Positions 4,392-8,733 of a stretch of DNA of 8,733 nucleotides are shown here, one piece after another; within the stretch, counting starts at the first letter, position 1; every line of letters starts with the position of its first letter. Position numbers and translations under genes: made by a program. The DNA comes from Coraliomargarita sp. CAG:312 (GTDB lineage Bacteria; Verrucomicrobiota; Verrucomicrobiia; Opitutales; Intestinicryptomonadaceae), in contig FR901607.1 of the NCBI GenBank assembly GCA_000438015.1, positions 34,590-43,322 of the forward strand, in the 5' to 3' direction. Below the pieces are notes generated by a model. The model saw nothing but the letters and a program-made list of their open reading frames with translations, was not told where the DNA came from and did not search any database.

Positions 4392-7000
4392 GGATCGTCG
4401 TATTCGCCTCCTTCGCCTGAGTCGTCTGAATCCTCGTCGTCGCCTGCGCTGTCAATTTGAGCTTGGATCTCGTCCACAAACTCCGGTTCTCCATTGACTT
4501 TTAACGCCTCTACGATATCGTTTATTTCGTCGTCGGACATAAACGCACCCTGCGCGCGAACCGGATCGGGAGAAGACGTTGTGGTATAAAGCATGTCGCC
4601 GTATCCGATTAAAGTTTCGGCACCTTTTTTATCTATGATTGTTCGGCTGTCTATTTGCGACGACACCCTAAAGGCTATTCTGGTCGGAAGATTTGATTTT
4701 ATAAGCCCCGTTATGACATCTGTGGACGGGCGCTGAGTGGCGACGAGCAAGTGTATGCCGGCCGCTCTGGCCAATTGCGTCAGGCGGGCAATAGAAGCCT
4801 CAACCTCTTTTCCGGCAACCATCATCAAGTCTGCAAGCTCGTCGATAATGCATACTATGTATGGGAGTTTTTTTATTGGAATTTCGATTTCTTCAGAATC
4901 GTCAGACTGCGATTCAATTTCAGCCATAGCAGCGGCTTGGCGCTCCTCGGGAGTCAGCTCTTTGTCTAGCGCCGCAGCTTTTTCCGACTCCTCTTTATCT
5001 TTCAATATCTTAGCGTTGAATCCCGCTATATTGCGGACTTTTACCTCCTTAAAGATTTGATACCTTCTCATCATCTCGGAAATCAGCCACTTTAGGGCGG
5101 CTGGAACTTTCTTCGGGTCTGTGACAACAGGAACCAGCATATGAGGCAAAGAATTGTAAACTTGCAGTTCCACAACCTTTGGGTCCACCATTATAAAACG
5201 CAAATCGTCCGGCGTAGTCTTGTAAACCAAAGAAGCTATAATTGAATTCATACACACGCTTTTGCCGCTACCAGTGGAACCCGCTATCAGCGCGTGCGGC
5301 ATTTTAGTCAAATCCAAAACTATCGGGACTCCCGTCACGTCTTTGCCAAGCGCTATTGGGATTTCCGCCTTGCTTTCATTCCACTCCTTCGACTCGATAA
5401 TATCGCGCATGCAAACCATCTGCCTGCGCACATTCGGAACTTCGATTCCGACTGTTCCCGTTCCGGGAATCGGAGCAATTACGCGGACTTTTTTCGCGCG
5501 TATCCCCAATGCGATATCATCCTCGAGGGCGGCTATACGGTTAATGCGCACTCCCGGAGCTGGGACAACTTCATAGCGGGTAATTACAGGTCCGGGCATT
5601 GCCTTGCTTGGAAGCACTTTTATGCTGAAAGATCCAATGCAGTCTATAATTTCCGCCATTCTTGCTTCGTAGTCGTCGGCATCGCCTTGGGGGTCGTGTT
5701 TTGCCGGCCTCAAAAGATCTATAGACGGGAAAATATAATTGCCGCGTTTTTGCTGTTTCTCCTTTAGAGTATACTTCTCGGGAACATAAGTATCAACCTT
5801 TAACTTGGACGGCAGAGCTTCTGTGCTAGCATCTTCTGAAGTTTCTTTCCCCGAGCCTTTAGATAAATCTCCGCCGGACACATCCATCCGCAGATCTTCC
5901 TCTGGAACTATTTCTGCGGGTTTCGAATCTTTATCTTCCGCATTTTCAGGCGACGCGGCAAAAATTGAATCAAACTCGTCGTCGTCGCCAAAACGCGATG
6001 AAAAATCTTTAATGGGGGCTTGGACATTGTCGGCGGACGAGTCGAAAATTATTGGGCTAAATTCTTTGGCAGCCGAGTCTTCCAAGCCGACTTCGGGCTC
6101 CGGCGAATTTTGCGACTCGACAGGCTCTGGACGGGGCTCAGATTCACTGGCGGAATCATCGTCGGAATAATCGTGCGAAGATGCCTCGAAATTTTCGTAG
6201 CTTGGTGGTTCCGAACGTGGACGCGTCGAATTCTTTACCCTCTTTCCTGAATTGAGAAATTCCGCCTCGCGCGCACTGTCGTTCTCGTCTTCATTTTTGC
6301 GTGCGGCAAATCCAGCCGCCAGCAAACGCGGGAAAAACGCAACAACCGCCCACAAAATTTTACATACCCGCATAAACACGGACGGAGACTTCTTTGCAAC
6401 CCCCGCAAGTTCTTTCGCCGCTTCAATCGGGCTGTCCACAAAAACAACTATTAGGCAGAACAAGTAAAGGCTTCCCACCAGCAGGGAACTTCCTATTACA
6501 TCCAAAAATGGCTTTAAAAACGAGTCAAAAACAACAGTTCCAAATTTTCCGCCCCAACCAGACGGAAACGTAGCCGTAGGAGTTCCCGAATCCTGGATTC
6601 CGCCCTGCAAAATGGCGGACAAAATAGACAGCAAAAACAACCCGCAAACGATAGCCAAAATATTTCCCCTGCCTATTCCGTTGGCTCTGCGCTGCAAAAG
6701 GAGAATTCCGACCCACACGCAGTATACGGGAATCATAAACGCGGCAAAACCTATGGAAATGTAGGCCAATACGCAAAAAGTCGCGCCGAATTTTCCGCAT
6801 AAATTTGTTCCCGCCGAAGTTGTCGAATAGAAGAAAGACTCTAAATAGGGCTTAAAGAACACCTCCTGCCCAGGAACGTAATCCAGCATTGCCAGTGCCA
6901 ATATAGCGCCTATAAAAATGAAAATCGCGCCTTCAACAGGCCTGCGGCGCCCTAGGATTTCCCCGAGTTTTTCTCCGCGTTGTTTTATTTTTTTTGCCAT
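4214..7000 (-). CDS. ftsK: FtsK/SpoIIIE-family septal DNA translocase
   Basis: Membrane-anchored ATP-driven DNA pump that clears and aligns chromosome termini at the division septum and activates XerCD at dif. 928 residues. The N-terminus has about four hydrophobic membrane spans (roughly 23-41, 74-102, 113-131, 168-188). A long acidic, Ser/Glu/Asp/Pro-rich linker follows (about 235-400). The motor (about 420-830) shows the alpha/beta domains: Walker A AGSTGSGKS (573-581), VDPKVVELQVYNSLPHML (605-622), Walker B YIVCIIDELADLMM (714-727) and LLVATQRPSTDVITGLIKSNLP (751-772). Between the Walker motifs there is a charged, Glu/Ala-rich insertion (about 667-708). A second acidic linker (852-869) leads to the gamma winged-helix (870-928), which in the family reads KOPS-type polar sequences and contacts XerD. 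The start ATG 7000 has a weak ribosome site; the next residues AKKIKQRGEK are a plausible cytoplasmic head. The last domain is duplicated downstream. Confidence 0.97.
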   Translation of the reverse strand: MAKKIKQRGEKLGEILGRRRPVEGAIFIFIGAILALAMLDYVPGQEVFFKPYLESFFYSTTSAGTNLCGKFGATFCVLAYISIGFAAFMIPVYCVWVGILLLQRRANGIGRGNILAIVCGLFLLSILSAILQGGIQDSGTPTATFPSGWGGKFGTVVFDSFLKPFLDVIGSSLLVGSLYLFCLIVVFVDSPIEAAKELAGVAKKSPSVFMRVCKILWAVVAFFPRLLAAGFAARKNEDENDSAREAEFLNSGKRVKNSTRPRSEPPSYENFEASSHDYSDDDSASESEPRPEPVESQNSPEPEVGLEDSAAKEFSPIIFDSSADNVQAPIKDFSSRFGDDDEFDSIFAASPENAEDKDSKPAEIVPEEDLRMDVSGGDLSKGSGKETSEDASTEALPSKLKVDTYVPEKYTLKEKQQKRGNYIFPSIDLLRPAKHDPQGDADDYEARMAEIIDCIGSFSIKVLPSKAMPGPVITRYEVVPAPGVRINRIAALEDDIALGIRAKKVRVIAPIPGTGTVGIEVPNVRRQMVCMRDIIESKEWNESKAEIPIALGKDVTGVPIVLDLTKMPHALIAGSTGSGKSVCMNSIIASLVYKTTPDDLRFIMVDPKVVELQVYNSLPHMLVPVVTDPKKVPAALKWLISEMMRRYQIFKEVKVRNIAGFNAKILKDKEESEKAAALDKELTPEERQAAAMAEIESQSDDSEEIEIPIKKLPYIVCIIDELADLMMVAGKEVEASIARLTQLARAAGIHLLVATQRPSTDVITGLIKSNLPTRIAFRVSSQIDSRTIIDKKGAETLIGYGDMLYTTTSSPDPVRAQGAFMSDDEINDIVEALKVNGEPEFVDEIQAQIDSAGDDEDSDDSGEGGEYDDPMTAKAIGVIRATRKASTSLLQRKLGIGYGRAARIIDELEERGVIGPDKGQGSRDIFVD

Positions 7001-7017
7001 CTTAAAATTTGTCGTAA

Positions 7018-7023
7018 ATTATA
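7018..7023 (-). promoter_or_regulatory. Candidate -10 box upstream of ftsK
   Basis: A perfect TATAAT on the - strand (7023-7018), 17 bases before the ftsK ATG. With a 17-base spacer the -35 would be TTCTCC, a poor match that falls in the hairpin at 7039-7058. An initiation site this close to the ATG would give a very short leader. The 294-base gap to recN makes a separate ftsK promoter likely, but this exact site is uncertain. Confidence 0.3.
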
Positions 7024-7038
7024 AATTCGTTTGTGCCG

Positions 7039-7058
7039 GGAGAAGTCGAAACTTCTCC
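7039..7058 (-). promoter_or_regulatory. Perfect 8-bp hairpin with UUCG loop before ftsK
   Basis: On the - strand GGAGAAGT, loop TTCG, ACTTCTCC: an uninterrupted 8-bp stem closed by a UUCG tetraloop, 38 bases before the ftsK start. No T-run follows on either strand, so a standard intrinsic terminator is unlikely. It could be an mRNA leader or processing structure, the end of the recN transcript, or a protein-binding inverted repeat. Confidence 0.5.
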
Positions 7059-7196
7059 GCAAGCAAAATATGCCGGGCGCACATACCGCCCCGCCGATTT
7101 ACAAGATTCTTCAATTGCTGCAAAAAGTCAAAATTTTTATCCTTCCAGCAGGGAAAATTAGCAAACGCTAGAAATTATAAACGCATGCATTTTATG

Positions 7197-7305
7197 CCGC
7201 TAATGCTATACGCAGGAGTTTACCCCAAAACCCAACTTTTACAGCTTTAATAACGCATTTTTTATTAATCCGCTAATGCTATAGCCGCAGGAATTTACCC
7301 CAAAA
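7197..7305. repeat. Direct repeat spanning the recN stop codon
   Basis: Copies at 7197-7230 (34 bases) and 7270-7305 (36 bases) begin CCGCTAATGCTATA and end TTTACCCCAAAA. They differ by one 2-base indel and one substitution. Looser similarity continues to the left of both copies (ACGCAT then T-rich bases). The right copy contains the last three recN codons and its stop (TAA, 7297-7295); the left copy repeats these 73-75 bases downstream of recN in its direction of transcription. Confidence 0.9.
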
Positions 7306-8733
7306 GGCGCTCCGCATGGGCTAGCGCCGAACGGCTGTTGCGGTCGCCAAGCATTCTCGCCAACTCAGATACTCTGGATTCGCGGTTGGAGCTTATCGGT
7401 ATTATCGAAACGCTGGTGGATGTCTTCGTCTGGATCTTTTCCACAAGAAAATGGCTGCTTGCGCACGCAGCAACCTGCGGCAAGTGGGTGACGCAAAAAA
7501 CTTGATGCCGGCCGGCCAAGTGGGCAAGTTCCTTTCCAACCTCGGCGCCAATTTCCCCGCCGACGTTCGCGTCAACTTCGTCAAAGACCAAAAGCGGAGT
7601 AGAATCGGCGTCCGCAAGAGTCGTTTTCAACGCGAGCATTACCCTTGCCAATTCCCCGCTGGAGGCTATTTTTGCCAACCCCAGAAGCGGTTGCCCCGGA
7701 TTTGCGGAAAACTTAAATTCGCATCTGCTTCCGCATTCAGGCCCCGGCTCCGGCAAGGATGCAACATGTATTTCAAAACGCGCGTTTTTAAATCCAAGGC
7801 GCTCTAAAAGCTTAGCCACATTTAAAGAAAGCTTCTTTGCGGCTTTCAAGCGCGCTTTCATAATATCCGCAGCTATGGGAGACATTCTATCCAATATGGC
7901 CGCCTCAGATTCTGAAAGCTTTTGCAGGGTCGATTTGACATCCGACTGCGTCTCGATTTTTTTATTCATCGTTTCGCGGGCCTGCCTTACAAGTTCGGCG
8001 GAAGCCCCGTATTTTCTTGCAAGCGAAAGCCAATTGGACATTCGTTCGCGGACTTCTTCTATTTCTGATTCGTCCATGTCGGAACACCTGGCGAGCGATT
8101 TAAATTCCTCGGATATATCCGCAAGCTCCAAATTAGCGCTTTCAAGGCGTGACCTTAAATCCTCAATGCGCGCTCCCGCTCCGGAAAGCTCTCCCGCCAA
8201 TCTTGTCGCGGCAGCCAGGGACTCCGATACCCCGCCCTCGCATTCTATTATATTTGCTATGGCTGAGGATTTTTCCGCAATATCGCTAGCCATTTCCGCA
8301 AGCTTATATTTCTCCTCCAGTTCGGCTATGTTTTCATCCGTCGGATTTGCGGAGTCTATCGCCGATATTTGTGCTTTAAGAAATTCTATTTCATCCGGAT
8401 CCAGACTTTTTGCCGACCGAATTTTTTCGATTTCGCGCAATATGCCCGCCCTTTCTTCCAGCAAGCTTAAATATGCATCCGACAAATTTTGTATCCCGGC
8501 AAATGAATCCAGCATCGAAAGCTGGTTGCGCAAAGAGAAAAGTTTCTGGGGCTCCCCCGGCCCATGGAAGTCGATCCAATAGGCTCCCAAATTCGACAAA
8601 GTCGAAAGCGGAACAAGAGCGCCGTTTACAAATGCCCTGCCCGACTTTTCCCTGCTCACAGTCCTGGCAATTACCAAAACTCCTTCCTCGCAAGCAGGAA
8701 TTCCGTTTCCCTCCAAATAAGCGTTTATTTTAG
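7295..8733 (-). CDS. recN: DNA repair protein RecN, C-terminal part (5' end outside window)
   Basis: SMC-like ATPase that acts early in recombinational double-strand break repair. The frame is open through the right edge, so the N-terminal Walker A part is missing; about 478 residues are visible. Counting from the codon at 8716 as residue 1: the stretch SGRAFVNGALVPLSTLSNLG (25-44) and IDFHGPGEPQKLF (48-60) correspond to the family's 'RAFING...' and 'DIHGQHEHQ' regions, with the latter clearly altered. Residues about 80-300 are long charged helices, the antiparallel coiled coil. The C-terminal ATPase half follows: signature KIASSGELARVMLALK (349-364; most RecN have SGGELSR), Walker B LLVFDEVDANVGG (375-387) and CVTHLPQVAA (408-417). 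It ends RVSELARMLGDRNSRSALAHAERLLG, typical of RecN. The TTG at 8716 is an internal leucine codon, not the start. The stop codon lies within a direct repeat. Confidence 0.95.
   Translation of the reverse strand, partial: KINAYLEGNGIPACEEGVLVIARTVSREKSGRAFVNGALVPLSTLSNLGAYWIDFHGPGEPQKLFSLRNQLSMLDSFAGIQNLSDAYLSLLEERAGILREIEKIRSAKSLDPDEIEFLKAQISAIDSANPTDENIAELEEKYKLAEMASDIAEKSSAIANIIECEGGVSESLAAATRLAGELSGAGARIEDLRSRLESANLELADISEEFKSLARCSDMDESEIEEVRERMSNWLSLARKYGASAELVRQARETMNKKIETQSDVKSTLQKLSESEAAILDRMSPIAADIMKARLKAAKKLSLNVAKLLERLGFKNARFEIHVASLPEPGPECGSRCEFKFSANPGQPLLGLAKIASSGELARVMLALKTTLADADSTPLLVFDEVDANVGGEIGAEVGKELAHLAGRHQVFCVTHLPQVAACASSHFLVEKIQTKTSTSVSIIPISSNRESRVSELARMLGDRNSRSALAHAERLLG

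Noticed and set aside
3975..4420. Two + strand frames across the ftsK repeat that share an identical peptide
   Set aside because: The shared peptide is just the antisense reading of the duplicated gamma-domain DNA.
5262..6170. Several + strand open frames (e.g. 5262-5576, 5294-5767, 5805-6170) opposite ftsK
   Set aside because: They are shadows of the FtsK motor and acidic linker, whose motifs are unambiguous on the - strand. There are no ribosome sites or domain features.
7001..7294. recN-ftsK gap as a possible integrated element or integration site
   Set aside because: The direct repeats are only 39 bases apart, with no integrase, tRNA or terminal inverted repeats, so only a local duplication is supported.
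7875..8582. Long + strand open frame of 235 residues opposite recN
   Set aside because: It is the antisense of the RecN coiled coil. Its extreme serine content is what complementing Leu/Ala/Glu-rich helix codons produces, and no motif is visible.
1..8733. A novel defence, CRISPR or mobile system
   Set aside because: No regularly spaced repeats, transposase, integrase, toxin-antitoxin pair or nuclease is visible; all large genes are known housekeeping families.

Overview
This window looks like an ordinary chromosomal housekeeping region of a Gram-negative, LPS-making bacterium. Two lipid A genes (lpxA and an lpxC-fabZ fusion) show that it builds an outer membrane. LpxC-FabZ fusions are best known from Bacteroidota and related lineages and also occur in some Verrucomicrobiota. 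The sigma factor tail, the base composition and Shine-Dalgarno sites that are mostly weak make a Verrucomicrobiota-like (Opitutae-type) host my best guess. I hold this with only moderate confidence, because no rRNA or other decisive marker is present.

Layout. At the left edge is the 3' end of rpoD on the + strand. A small gene for a predicted exported protein overlaps its stop codon. A strong intrinsic-terminator hairpin for rpoD lies inside the signal-peptide codons of that small gene. A second small exported protein of unknown function follows on the - strand, then a 328-base intergenic stretch holding a palindrome and the lpxA terminator. Everything from there to the right edge is on the - strand, in transcription order from the right: recN (5' end cut off by the window), ftsK, a partial duplicate of the ftsK 3' end, lpxC-fabZ and lpxA.

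Function. lpxC-fabZ and lpxA are 16 bases apart and form one unit. LpxA acylates UDP-GlcNAc, the LpxC half deacetylates the product, and the FabZ half dehydrates 3-hydroxyacyl-ACP, the acyl donor that LpxA also uses. The fusion therefore joins the branch point between lipid A and phospholipid synthesis. FtsK moves chromosome ends at the division septum, and RecN acts in double-strand break repair.

Most unusual points. (1) A 152-bp near-identical tandem duplication covers the FtsK gamma (winged-helix, DNA-sequence-reading) domain and leaves an orphan gamma-domain ORF just after the ftsK stop. (2) A second, smaller direct repeat covers the recN stop codon, so two genes in one window carry duplicated 3' ends. 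(3) The rpoD terminator is embedded in an overlapping gene. I see no CRISPR array, tRNA, rRNA, insertion sequence or defence system, and no convincing new multi-gene system.
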